Shown here piece after piece: positions 1 through 8,413 of a DNA stretch of 64,000 nt. Below the pieces are notes generated by a model. That model was not told the origin of the DNA. It worked only from the letters and a program-made list of their open reading frames with translations, and did no database searches. Both the position numbers and the translations under genes were made by a program. The stretch's first letter is position 1; each line of letters begins with the position of its first letter. Source of the DNA: Croceicoccus estronivorus (GTDB lineage: Bacteria > Pseudomonadota > Alphaproteobacteria > Sphingomonadales > Sphingomonadaceae); contig NZ_JRQQ01000001.1 of the NCBI RefSeq assembly GCF_001625325.1, positions 558,001-622,000 on the forward strand. The letters run 5' to 3'.

Positions 1-268
1 GATCCGGCTTTCCCGGTCGCAACTGTATGAAGTCCTGAGCCGGACTTTCATTCATAGCCTCTCCGCCAACTTGTATTCTTGGCCTGTCCAGCAGACGACA
101 AATCGAAACCTGACGCTGCCGTCAAGTTCACAATATCCGGTTTGGCAAATCGCCCATGCCGCACCCCTCGAATTCCGAGGATGCGGAAATTAGTGAAGCA
201 GCCGTTGGAACCGGCTGTGCAAATGGGCTCCAAAGAGCTGGAGTGTCTGATTTGCGTTTCGTGGAGGT
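1..268. other. Left-edge region without a supported gene
   Basis: No convincing gene lies wholly here. One plus-strand frame is open from base 2 to a TAG at 191-193. It could be the last 63 codons of a gene that begins outside the window, but I see no recognisable domain in its translation. Small open frames on both strands overlap one another, which is normal at this GC content. The end of the stretch should hold the promoter of the oxidoreductase gene that follows. Confidence 0.3.
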
Positions 269-1192
269 ATGCCTGCACATGACGAAGAGCCCCGCGTTGT
301 GAAAATCTCCGTCCAACTGCTCATCACCGGGGAGGAGCAGGAACCGCTGCCGCTGTTTCTCGCAGAAGCCGCCCGCATTCTCGAACAACGCGGGATTGCC
401 GGTGTATGGGCCGCGGAACATGTCGTGGCTTTCAGCGACTATGACCCGAAATACAGTTATCCCTACAGTGACGACGGGCGACCGCCCGCACAACTGTCCC
501 AGGCCGGCCTTGTCGAACCTTTGACAGTGCTCACCGCACTTGCCCTGCACAGCACCACTTTGCGGCTCGGAACCGGCATTGCCATTCTGCCGCAACGCAA
601 CCCCGTCTATTTCGCCAAAACCGCCGCCGCCCTCGATCTGTTGTCCAATGGCAGATTCATAGCCGGCATCGGGCTCGGCTGGAGCGGACAGGAATATGCC
701 GCCACCAATACCCCGTTCGAACGCAGGGGCGCTCGGCTGAACGATTACATCCAGGTGATACGAACCCTCTGGGAAGACCCCGTTTCGGAATATCACGGCG
801 AATTCTACGATCTGCCGGCCTGCATACACTTGCCCAAACCGGTGCAGCGCCCCCACCCGCCCCTGTATTTCGGCGGTGAGAGCATCCCCGCCATGCGCCG
901 GGTCGCCAGATTCGGGCAAGGATGGTTCGCCATGCGCATGACGCCGGATATTCTCCGCCCCAAGCTCGCGGCACTCCAGGACCTCCTGGCCGAGCATGGG
1001 CGATCACCGACGGACGTCGACATCGTTGCGTCACCCGGCGATCGCGAGTGCAATGCCGATATGATCGCATCCTTTGCCGAGCTCGGCGTGTCCGAAGTGG
1101 TGGTGCCAATTTTCGCAAATTCCGTCGATGCTTTCCGCCGCGACGCGGATCTGATTCAGAGCGGTCTGGTGGAACCTTCCACACACTTCTGA
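269..1192 (+). CDS. LLM-class flavin-dependent oxidoreductase (luciferase-like)
   Basis: A 307-residue single-domain protein of the bacterial luciferase-like monooxygenase superfamily (F420- or FMN-dependent TIM barrel). Visible family features are GVWAAEHV near the N-terminus, LRLGTGIAILPQRNPVYFAK in the middle, LDLLSNGRFIAGIGLGW, and PLYFGGES followed by RFGQGWFA. These fit the subgroup that carries out cofactor-dependent oxidation or Baeyer-Villiger-like chemistry on hydrophobic substrates; the substrate cannot be read from sequence. The start is uncertain. The ATG at 269 has GGAGG only a base or two upstream, and an in-frame GTG at 299 is an alternative. It stands alone, followed by 186 bp before the antiporter gene. 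A second member of the superfamily lies at 24139. Confidence 0.8.
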   Translation: MPAHDEEPRVVKISVQLLITGEEQEPLPLFLAEAARILEQRGIAGVWAAEHVVAFSDYDPKYSYPYSDDGRPPAQLSQAGLVEPLTVLTALALHSTTLRLGTGIAILPQRNPVYFAKTAAALDLLSNGRFIAGIGLGWSGQEYAATNTPFERRGARLNDYIQVIRTLWEDPVSEYHGEFYDLPACIHLPKPVQRPHPPLYFGGESIPAMRRVARFGQGWFAMRMTPDILRPKLAALQDLLAEHGRSPTDVDIVASPGDRECNADMIASFAELGVSEVVVPIFANSVDAFRRDADLIQSGLVEPSTHF

Positions 1193-1378
1193 TTCCTCGC
1201 TTGGGGATCGCAGCTCGCCCACCGCCTGACGATGGCGGGGCATCAGATTCACATGGTAACCTTGGCGATGATCGGGCAAGGCAGGGCCTGTCACGTTTGC
1301 CCGGCAGCTTCGTGGCACCGGTGAAAGTAAGAATGTCCCGCCAGGGTGCGACATTCCGGATAATTGGGGACGGTCCCG

Positions 1379-3136
1379 ATGCATGACGTTAGCCAGACGT
1401 CCTTGTTAAGCGAAGGCGTGATCCTGCTGGGCTTTGCCCTGGTGTTCGTGCTGCTGTTCAGGAAACTGGGCCTTGGCGCCACGCTGGGATACCTTCTCGC
1501 CGGGGCTCTGGTCGGTCCACAAGTCCTCGGATTGGCAGGTGATGCGGAAGGGAAGATCAGCATCGCCGAACTGGGCATTACCCTGCTGCTGTTCGTGGTC
1601 GGGCTCGAGCTCAACCCCGCCCGCCTCTGGCGGATGCGGCGCGACATCCTCGGCCTCGGCTTGATGCAGGTGGCGGCCTGCGGCCTGGTTGTCTCGGCGA
1701 TCATTGCCATTTTCGCGCACTTTTCCATTCCTGCGGCACTGGCGCTGGGATTACCGCTGGCGCTCTCTTCCACGGCGCAGGTCCTGCCCATGCTCCAGTC
1801 TTCGGGCCGTCTGCGTACCCCCTTCGGCGAACGCGCCTTCGCCATCCTGTTGTTTCAGGACCTGTCGATCATCCCCCTCATCACGATCATTGCCGCGCTC
1901 AGCCGGAATCCCGCCGACGCAGGGGGGCCAGCGGGCTGGCTGCTGGCAATCTACACGGTCATCGCCATCGCCGGATTGATCGCGGCGGGCCGGTTCGTCA
2001 TTCGCCCCCTGTTCCGCCTGATCGGCAATCTCGGCGAACGCGAAATGTTCGTGGTCGCAGCCCTGTTCACAGTGGTCGGCTCGGCAGTGGTGATGGAATG
2101 GCTGGGGCTGTCCACTGCTCTGGGCGCATTCGTCGCCGGTGTGATGCTGGCAGATTCCCCATACCGGCATGAACTGGAAGCGGATGTCGAACCGTTTCGC
2201 TCGATTCTCCTCGGCCTGTTCTTTCTGGCCGTGGGCATGCAGCTGGACCTTGGGGCTATCGCCGATCGCCCGCTGTTCGTCGTCTCGATGGCATTGGCGC
2301 TGATTGCCGCGAAAACATCCATCATCATGGGCATCGGGCTCGCCTTTCGGATGGAATGGCGCAACGCGCTCGCCCTGGGCCTGTTACTCAGCCAGGGGGG
2401 TGAATTCGGCTTTGTCCTGTTCACCCAGGCGCAAAACGCCCTTTTGATCGCGCCCGAGGCTGCGAGCATATTCGGTGCCATCGTCACTCTGTCGATGGCG
2501 ACGACACCGTTCCTGATGGCCGCCACGCGCCGTATCAGGGAAGCTCCGCCTGCCCGGGATCAAGTACGCGAAAAGCCGCATGCCGAAGGCGCGAATGCGA
2601 TCGTCGTCGGGTATGGCCGATTCGGTCAGACAGTAGCCCAGATGATGATCGCCAACGACATCCCGGTGACCCTGATCGACAATGATATCGAGATGATCGA
2701 TGTCGCCAGCCAGTTCGGTGCCAAGGTCTATTTCGGCGACGGCACCAGGCTCGATCTGCTGCGTCAGGCAGGCGCGAACGAGGCCAAGCTGATCCTGTTT
2801 TGCATCGATGGCAACCAGCTCAACGCGGAAATGCTCGAAGGCGTGCATGAGGCATTTCCCGACGCAACGCTGTATGTGCGCGCGTTCGACCGTCGCACTG
2901 TGTTCCACTTGCGGGGCGCACCGGTAAAGCATGTGGTGCGCGAGGTGCTGGAATCCGCCGTGAAAATGGCAAGGTTCGCGCTGGAAGATCTCGGCATCAA
3001 TCTGGAGGAAATCGACCGCACAGAGGACATGTATCGTGCGCGCGACAAGGAACGGATGAAACGACAGATCGAAACCGGCGATCTGCACGCCGCGAGAGAC
3101 CAGATATTTACCAGACCGGGCCAATCGCTGGAATAG
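1379..3136 (+). CDS. Kef-type monovalent cation:proton antiporter with RCK/TrkA-N domain
   Basis: A CPA2-family antiporter of 585 residues in the inner membrane, exchanging K+ (or Na+) for protons. The first 390 residues or so form about a dozen hydrophobic segments. The next 140 form a Rossmann RCK/TrkA-N domain with the nucleotide-binding motif GYGRFGQTVAQ and a following acidic LIDND. Length and architecture match KefB/KefC and YbaL. I chose the ATG at 1379 because GGGGA lies about 8 bases upstream; an in-frame TTG at 1364 is possible but sits beneath that Shine-Dalgarno. No KefF/KefG ancillary quinone reductase is adjacent. Likely a housekeeping gene flanking the catabolic island. Confidence 0.9.
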   Translation: MHDVSQTSLLSEGVILLGFALVFVLLFRKLGLGATLGYLLAGALVGPQVLGLAGDAEGKISIAELGITLLLFVVGLELNPARLWRMRRDILGLGLMQVAACGLVVSAIIAIFAHFSIPAALALGLPLALSSTAQVLPMLQSSGRLRTPFGERAFAILLFQDLSIIPLITIIAALSRNPADAGGPAGWLLAIYTVIAIAGLIAAGRFVIRPLFRLIGNLGEREMFVVAALFTVVGSAVVMEWLGLSTALGAFVAGVMLADSPYRHELEADVEPFRSILLGLFFLAVGMQLDLGAIADRPLFVVSMALALIAAKTSIIMGIGLAFRMEWRNALALGLLLSQGGEFGFVLFTQAQNALLIAPEAASIFGAIVTLSMATTPFLMAATRRIREAPPARDQVREKPHAEGANAIVVGYGRFGQTVAQMMIANDIPVTLIDNDIEMIDVASQFGAKVYFGDGTRLDLLRQAGANEAKLILFCIDGNQLNAEMLEGVHEAFPDATLYVRAFDRRTVFHLRGAPVKHVVREVLESAVKMARFALEDLGINLEEIDRTEDMYRARDKERMKRQIETGDLHAARDQIFTRPGQSLE

Positions 3137-3307
3137 CGCGAGAGCGATCAGCGGCTGTCCACAGGCCTGCCCCGCATGGTAGGGCATTGCGCGCGAAGGA
3201 CGGAGAACCGTCGCCACGCTTTAGTGGCACGTCTATTTGCCATACCGGCATCCACCGCCGATAGAGCGTGATAACATCGGTTCAGGAATTATCGAGAAGA
3301 CGCAATC

Positions 3308-3988
3308 ATGACCAAAGGCGCAGCCGTCTCCAAACCGGAAACCCGGCGCGGCCGGCCACCCGGCAGAACTGCCTATCAGGAGCAGAAACGCCGCGAGAGC
3401 CGAAAGGCCATCCTCGATGCCGCGGTGGAGATCTTCTCATCCACGCAGTACATCAATGCGACGATCGACGACATTATCCGGACCGCTCAGGTCAGCCGGG
3501 CGACCTTCTATGGCCACTTCGAATCCAAGCTGGCTCTTGCGATTCAGATTTACGATGGCATCGTCGCCGACTGGCAGAACCATTTCGACAAACTGGCCGA
3601 CAAGGACACCCTCCAGCCGGGCCGGCTTGAACAATGGATCGAAGCCCTGGCGCAACTCTATATTGCGCATGGCTACGTAACTCCGTTGGTCGAACAACTG
3701 GTCATCTTCGAGGACAATTTCAGATTGCGCCTCGATCGGGATCGGGACGCCGTTATCGACCGGCTTGCGCGGACCGGCTTGCAGGGTTTTGCCTGTGCAA
3801 TGGGCCCCGGCCATGACGCGCTGCTGCAGCGTACACGCATCCGTCTGCTGCTCCACCGCCTCGATCAGGTTTGCGGAATGATCTCGCGGCCCGGCCACGT
3901 CTCCGCTCAGGACAAGGCCGCATATATCGAGGTGCTGGCCGACGAATTGCGGCAACTTCTCGCGCAGGAGGCAGCAGCCCGCGAATAA
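3308..3988 (+). CDS. TetR/AcrR family transcriptional regulator
   Basis: A 226-residue one-component repressor-type regulator. After a basic N-terminal tail (RRGRPPGR) the helix-turn-helix reads AILDAAVEIFSSTQYINATI, then AQVSRATFYGHFESK, the hallmark of TetR DNA-binding domains. The remaining 150 residues are the variable ligand-binding helices. The gene lies 76 bp upstream of a co-directional flavoprotein, VOC and SDR set, so it probably controls that cassette and possibly itself. I found no clean palindrome in the 171 bp upstream. The ligand is unknown; a CoA ester or steroid intermediate would fit the neighbourhood, by inference only. Confidence 0.9.
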   Translation: MTKGAAVSKPETRRGRPPGRTAYQEQKRRESRKAILDAAVEIFSSTQYINATIDDIIRTAQVSRATFYGHFESKLALAIQIYDGIVADWQNHFDKLADKDTLQPGRLEQWIEALAQLYIAHGYVTPLVEQLVIFEDNFRLRLDRDRDAVIDRLARTGLQGFACAMGPGHDALLQRTRIRLLLHRLDQVCGMISRPGHVSAQDKAAYIEVLADELRQLLAQEAAARE

Positions 3989-4064
3989 GCGCGCCCGGCA
4001 TCGCAGACAGGTTGACCAGACTGACAGTTCAGCATAATTCATGGCGCAAAGGGAGAGGATCGCC

Positions 4065-5525
4065 GTGAACAATTCGGACGAACAACTTATCGTCGATGCA
4101 TCGACTGTCGACCATTGGGCAAACAGCGCAGATGTGGTCATCGCGGGCTTCGGCATGGCAGGCGCCTGCGCGGCGATCGAAGCGGCGGAAACCGGCGCTT
4201 CGGTCATTGTCATAGAACGGAGCAGCGGCGGCACGGGCAGCACGTCGGCCGCCGCCGGCCACTTCTATCTCGGTGGCGGCACCGCAGTGCAAAAGGCATG
4301 CGGCTTCGACGACGACGCGACCGAGATGGCCCGCTATCTCGAAGCGACGTCGGTTGATCCCGACCATGAAAAGATCCGTCTCTATTCCGAAGGCAGCGTC
4401 GCGCACTTCGACTGGCTGGAAGCCCAGGGCGTGCCGTTTGAACGCAGTTTCTATCCAGAAAAGAACGTCGTCCAGCCAGGTCCCGAATGTCTGATCTGGA
4501 CGGGAAACGAACAGGTCTGGCCTTATCGGGAAAAGGCCAAGCCCGCCCCGCGAGGGCATAAGGTAGCATTCGATGGCGAAGAAGGTGGAGGCGCGCTCGC
4601 GCTGCGCATTCTCTCCGAAAACGCCACGGCATGCGTCTCCAAGGTCATGACCGACACGAAAGTCGAGGCCCTCGTCCGCGATGGTGATCGGATCGTCGGG
4701 GTTCGCGTCAAACAATATGGAGAAACAAGTTTCATCCGTGCGCACAAGGCCGTGATCCTGGCAGGCGGAGGCTTTGGCCAAAATACCGAGATGGTGGCGA
4801 AATACGTTCCCATCATGCAGTCATGCTTCGTACAGGGCAGCCCTTACGATGACGGGCTGGCCATTCGCATGGGCGAAGCCGCCGGCGGTGGACTGATGTT
4901 CATGGATCAGCCGTTCCTGACATCGCCATTCTATCCACCCCAGGATCTGCTCAAGGGCATTCTCGTCAACCGCGAAGGCAAACGGTTCGTAGCGGAAGAT
5001 TCCTATCACAGCCGGTCCAGCATCCATGCCGCGCACCAGCCGGAAGGGATCGCCTATCTGATCGTCGATGAAGAGATTTTCGCTTATCCGCGCTTTGCCG
5101 AACTGACCAATCAGCAACTGATCGACGGCTTTGAAACGATTGCGGAAATGGAAGCCGCCCTGGCCCTTCCCGATGGCAGCTTGCAGGCAACAATGGCGGC
5201 CTACAACGAAAACGCGGCCAAGGGCGAAGATCCGGAATTTCACAAGTATCCGAAGTGGATCAAGCCGCTCGACAAAGGCCCCTATGCCGCGTTCGACCTT
5301 TCGTTCGGCAAGGCCGTCTATACCGGCTTCACTCTGGGCGGCCTCAAGGTGTCGGCCAATGGGGAAGTGCTGACCGAAGGTGGCCTTACCGTACCCGGCC
5401 TTTACGCGGCAGGCGCCTGTGCATCCAACCTGGCACAGGACAGCAACGGTTACGCATCCGGTACCCGGCTGGGCGAGGCATCGTTTTTCGGACGCCGCGC
5501 CGGACGACATTCCGCAACATCATAA
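4065..5525 (+). CDS. FAD-dependent oxidoreductase, 3-ketosteroid delta-4-dehydrogenase-like
   Basis: A fumarate-reductase/KstD-type flavoprotein of 486 residues. The dinucleotide motif GFGMAGACAAIEAAETGA with a downstream IERS binds the FAD ADP moiety, and the C-terminal GLYAAGACAS closes the FAD site. Near the end is GYASGTRLGEASFFGRRAGR, with Tyr463 and Ser465. A middle segment reads RFVAEDSYHSR. As I recall the Rhodococcus 3-ketosteroid delta-4-(5-alpha)-dehydrogenase, its active site uses a Tyr in such a middle segment plus a C-terminal Tyr-x-Ser, and its length is about 490 residues, so this assignment fits better than a generic fumarate reductase. The start chosen is GTG 4065, 6 bases after GGGAGAGG; an ATG lies at 4041. 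It is 12 bp before a VOC gene and is probably co-transcribed with it. Confidence 0.75.
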   Translation: MNNSDEQLIVDASTVDHWANSADVVIAGFGMAGACAAIEAAETGASVIVIERSSGGTGSTSAAAGHFYLGGGTAVQKACGFDDDATEMARYLEATSVDPDHEKIRLYSEGSVAHFDWLEAQGVPFERSFYPEKNVVQPGPECLIWTGNEQVWPYREKAKPAPRGHKVAFDGEEGGGALALRILSENATACVSKVMTDTKVEALVRDGDRIVGVRVKQYGETSFIRAHKAVILAGGGFGQNTEMVAKYVPIMQSCFVQGSPYDDGLAIRMGEAAGGGLMFMDQPFLTSPFYPPQDLLKGILVNREGKRFVAEDSYHSRSSIHAAHQPEGIAYLIVDEEIFAYPRFAELTNQQLIDGFETIAEMEAALALPDGSLQATMAAYNENAAKGEDPEFHKYPKWIKPLDKGPYAAFDLSFGKAVYTGFTLGGLKVSANGEVLTEGGLTVPGLYAAGACASNLAQDSNGYASGTRLGEASFFGRRAGRHSATS

Positions 5526-5537
5526 GGAGACAGGATC

Positions 5538-6068
5538 ATGAGCATGGCAAAGCACGGGCCGATCGACCAGATCGGCGTTCTGGTCGACGACCTCGACGCC
5601 GGGATACGCCATTGGAAGGACGTGCTGGGCGTCGGCCCATGGACGGTGTTCCGCAACGTATCCATGCAAGGCAATTATCGCGGCCAGGACGGTGTGGTGA
5701 TGATGGACGTCGCCATGGGCTATCAGGGCGAAACCCAGATCGAACTCATCAAGGTTACCAACGATGCACCCTCGCCTTATCGCGATGGAACCGGTGCGCC
5801 GATCATCGGCCTTCATCATCTGGCCTGGCTGGTCGACGATCTCGATCAGACGGTGGCCGATGTCACGGCTGACGGCATGACCGTGATCTTCCAAGCATCC
5901 AACCCTGGCACACGCGTCGCCTATTGCGAAATCGAAGGGGAACCAGGCCCCCTGTTCGAATTCATCGAAGGTGCTCAAACCGCGGAACTGTTCAAGTCCG
6001 GCCGGGAGGCGACCAAGACATGGGACGGCAGCAATCCGATCACCGAATTCGACTTCACGGCAATGTAG
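5538..6068 (+). CDS. VOC-superfamily (glyoxalase/dioxygenase fold) protein
   Basis: A 176-residue vicinal-oxygen-chelate protein. The opening IDQIGVLVDDLDAGIRHWKDVLGVGPW is the typical first beta-alpha-beta unit. A second half begins near GLHHLAWLVDDLDQTVADV and ends with a possible metal-ligand Glu in LFEFIEG. Such proteins act as metal-dependent isomerases, lyases or dioxygenases; which one cannot be read here. AAGGAG lies about 9 bases before the ATG. It follows the flavoprotein gene by 12 bp and the next SDR gene begins 6 bp after it, so it should act on the same substrate. Its sequence closely resembles the N-terminal domain of the VOC-MDR fusion at 26907. Confidence 0.85.
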   Translation: MSMAKHGPIDQIGVLVDDLDAGIRHWKDVLGVGPWTVFRNVSMQGNYRGQDGVVMMDVAMGYQGETQIELIKVTNDAPSPYRDGTGAPIIGLHHLAWLVDDLDQTVADVTADGMTVIFQASNPGTRVAYCEIEGEPGPLFEFIEGAQTAELFKSGREATKTWDGSNPITEFDFTAM

Positions 6069-6074
6069 GCGAAC

Positions 6075-6869
6075 ATGGGCATGGACCGGAGATTGGACGG
6101 CAAGAAGGCGCTCGTTCTGGGTGTCGCCCCGCAAAACATCGGTGCGGCGATTGCGAGAAAATTCATCGACCACGGCGCAGAAGTGGTGATCGCAGGCCGG
6201 CGTGAAGAACCCTTGCGCGAAATTGCGGAAGAGATCGGTGCCGGATGGGTCGGTTGCGACATAACCGACGAGAACAGCCTGAACTGCGCCGTGGCCGAAA
6301 GTGCGGCCAAAATGGGCGGCCTCAATGTCGGGGTGAACAGCACCGGGTGGGGATTGCTGAAGCCATTTCTGGAAACCGACCGCTCCGAGCTGGAGCAGAT
6401 GGCCGCCTTGCAGTTCACCGGTCCGTTCCAGTTCTTCCAAGCCCTGCTGCGCAATATGACAGATGGCGGATCGATCATCCAGATTTCGTCAGTGACAGCA
6501 ACCATCATGTTCGAGGATCACGCCGCCTACATGGGCACCAAGGCCGGGATCGATCATGTCATTCGCTGCGTGGCGAACGAATTCGGGCACAAAGGCATAC
6601 GGGCCAATTCGATTGCGGCGGGCGGAATTGCGGACGCCCCGATGTCGGGCGGAGGCATGGCCCTGCCCGCGATGCGTGACCTCTATATGCGGGAAATCCC
6701 CCTTCAACGGCCGGGTGTGGCAGCCGACGTCGCCAATGCCGCCTTGTGGCTGGCAAGCGAGGAATCAGACTTCGTCACAGGCCAGACCATTCATGTCAGC
6801 GGAGGGCAGACACTACGTCGCAACCCATCGATCGCCGAAGTCTATGCCGTGTTCGGAGAAGCCGGCTAA
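6075..6869 (+). CDS. SDR-family NAD(P)-dependent oxidoreductase
   Basis: A 264-residue short-chain dehydrogenase. The catalytic Ser lies in QISSVTA and the Tyr-x3-Lys in AAYMGTKAG, with ASEESDFVTGQTIHVSGG at the C-terminus. The cofactor loop is atypical: GVAPQNIGAAIA replaces the usual TGxxxGxG, which recalls the enoyl-ACP-reductase-like (FabI) branch, although the catalytic YxxxK has classical spacing. The equivalent of NNAG is VNSTG, also atypical. It follows the VOC gene by 6 bp, third in the flavoprotein-VOC-SDR cassette, and ends just before a strong palindrome. Either a hydroxysteroid-type alcohol dehydrogenase or an enoyl reductase is possible. Confidence 0.85.
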   Translation: MGMDRRLDGKKALVLGVAPQNIGAAIARKFIDHGAEVVIAGRREEPLREIAEEIGAGWVGCDITDENSLNCAVAESAAKMGGLNVGVNSTGWGLLKPFLETDRSELEQMAALQFTGPFQFFQALLRNMTDGGSIIQISSVTATIMFEDHAAYMGTKAGIDHVIRCVANEFGHKGIRANSIAAGGIADAPMSGGGMALPAMRDLYMREIPLQRPGVAADVANAALWLASEESDFVTGQTIHVSGGQTLRRNPSIAEVYAVFGEAG

Positions 6870-6914
6870 GTCCCTGAATCCGGGTGATCGGCCTGTGACA
6901 TAAAACCGGCATCC

Positions 6915-6944
6915 GGCGCCACGGGAGCATGCTCCCGTGGCGCC
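6915..6944. terminator. Perfect 30-bp palindrome between convergent genes, likely bidirectional terminator
   Basis: The half-site GGCGCCACGGGAGCA is followed directly by its exact reverse complement, giving a 15-bp GC-rich stem. It sits between the end of the SDR gene at 6869 and the end of the minus-strand gene at 6968. No T-run follows on either strand, so it is not a textbook intrinsic terminator, but the convergent position makes that the likeliest role. Confidence 0.7.
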
Positions 6945-6967
6945 CTGCATGAGCGGACGTCCAGCAA

Positions 6968-8254
6968 TTACCACAGGATCCTTTGCAGGAAGGCTGCCCG
7001 CCGATCGCGAACCTGCTGCTCACGCTGTTCCCCGCTGACAGTGGGGGTGTCAGCCGGCAGATACTTGCGAACTTCCGCCAGCTTGATCTTCTTCAGCGAG
7101 GGCATGGGCTGCGCATTGCAGTCGGTCCACCGCCCCTGAACCACGCCGGTCGGATTACCGGCCGTGTCCAGCCAGTTGGGCACACCCGGATCCCGCGCCG
7201 AAATGACGATCCGCAGCTTGCCATCCTTGTCCACCTGCGATTGCGTATCGTTGAGACTGCTCTGATTGTTCACCCAATCGGTCGTCTCGAATAGATCGTT
7301 GGTGAGGATCGTAGAATAATATCCGCACTGTGAAGGCACAGTGGTTTCCAGAATGAGCGCTTCATCGTCCGCCAGTTCATAGACGCCGTGGTAATAGAAT
7401 TGCCCGATCAAGCCACCCATGCCCGAAATCACATCGAAAATGCGCAGCTTGTTGACATAACCCTGCTCGCGAAGCTCGCCGGGAATACCGACGAGAAACA
7501 GTGCTGTCCTGGCAGTCCTGGCTGCCAGTTCATCCATGCGCTTACGCAGCGATGCGGCGCTTTCGCGCGGACGCTGTACCGGTTTGTCCAACCGTTCTAT
7601 GGCCACGGTGGGATCCCGCTCTTTGCCCCAGTCGGCGGAAACCTGGCGAATGACCAGGCTGCGCGCACCCGGTTCCAGTTTCCACCAGTCCCCTTCGTAG
7701 CCTTCGGGCTTCACGGGGCTCAGCAGGACATCGTACCGGCCATCCTCATCAGTGGCTAGGGCATTGAAATCGCCATACGCCAAAGGCACCACAGGCCCCG
7801 TGCCATCGGCACCCGCCACGGACATTTGCCCCAGCTTGAATATCCGCACCGATCCGCGCGTCCCGCGCAAGCGATAGCTCCCGGCCGGATCAATCAACGC
7901 TTCCTTGTAAATCGTATCCGAGTTTGGCTGATAGATATTCAACGTCTGGTTCAACGACGGCAAAAACACCGGATGCTCCGGATCGGCGCTGACGGCTTCA
8001 AGCGACCTTGCCGCCAGTGCCTCCAGCATCAACCTGCCTATCTCCTGGCGGATTTGAGGATCGGATTGCTGCGCAGCAGGCAGTTTTTCGAGAATGCGCG
8101 TCGGCAGATCCCGCAGGCCATCGAGGAAATCGGTCCAGCCTGGCGTTACCTCGCCATCCGCACCAACAGGGGTTTGCGCATGTCCACTCGATGCGATGCC
8201 AAGCGACAACGCCGCCAGCATGGACATCGCCGGTCTTTGTAGTTTTCTTCTCAT
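6968..8254 (-). CDS. DUF1254/DUF1214 domain-containing exported protein
   Basis: A 428-residue protein with a signal peptide (MRRKLQRPAMSMLAALSLGIASSGHAQ, cleavage probably after GHA), so periplasmic. The body matches the DUF1254/DUF1214 arrangement: IYQPNSDTIYKEALIDPAGSYRLRG in the first half and DGKLRIVISARDPGVPNWLDT near the C-terminus. No enzymatic activity is established for this family as far as I know. It is common in sphingomonads and mycobacteria, often in catabolic clusters. GGGAGAG lies 7 bases before the ATG. It follows the sulfatase gene on the same strand by 159 bp, so the two may form one transcript and act on the same exported or surface substrate. Confidence 0.8.
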   Translation of the reverse strand: MRRKLQRPAMSMLAALSLGIASSGHAQTPVGADGEVTPGWTDFLDGLRDLPTRILEKLPAAQQSDPQIRQEIGRLMLEALAARSLEAVSADPEHPVFLPSLNQTLNIYQPNSDTIYKEALIDPAGSYRLRGTRGSVRIFKLGQMSVAGADGTGPVVPLAYGDFNALATDEDGRYDVLLSPVKPEGYEGDWWKLEPGARSLVIRQVSADWGKERDPTVAIERLDKPVQRPRESAASLRKRMDELAARTARTALFLVGIPGELREQGYVNKLRIFDVISGMGGLIGQFYYHGVYELADDEALILETTVPSQCGYYSTILTNDLFETTDWVNNQSSLNDTQSQVDKDGKLRIVISARDPGVPNWLDTAGNPTGVVQGRWTDCNAQPMPSLKKIKLAEVRKYLPADTPTVSGEQREQQVRDRRAAFLQRILW

Positions 8255-8413
8255 CTGCTCACTCTCCCGATGTGTTGATTATCTGTTGGATCGCGCCCTT
8301 GCCCGTTCATCGCGTTTCCCTGGTCCCTCCGACAGGTATCACAATTCCACTCCTGCAGTGAAAGCTGACCGGCAAGTTGTTGCGCACGGGTATCCAAGAG
8401 CTTCCTTCCCCTT

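Noticed and set aside
128-997. Long minus-strand open frame (289 codons) opposite the luciferase-like gene
   Set aside because: It mirrors a gene with clear family motifs, has no recognisable domain or ribosome-binding site, and is typical of antisense frames in GC-rich DNA.
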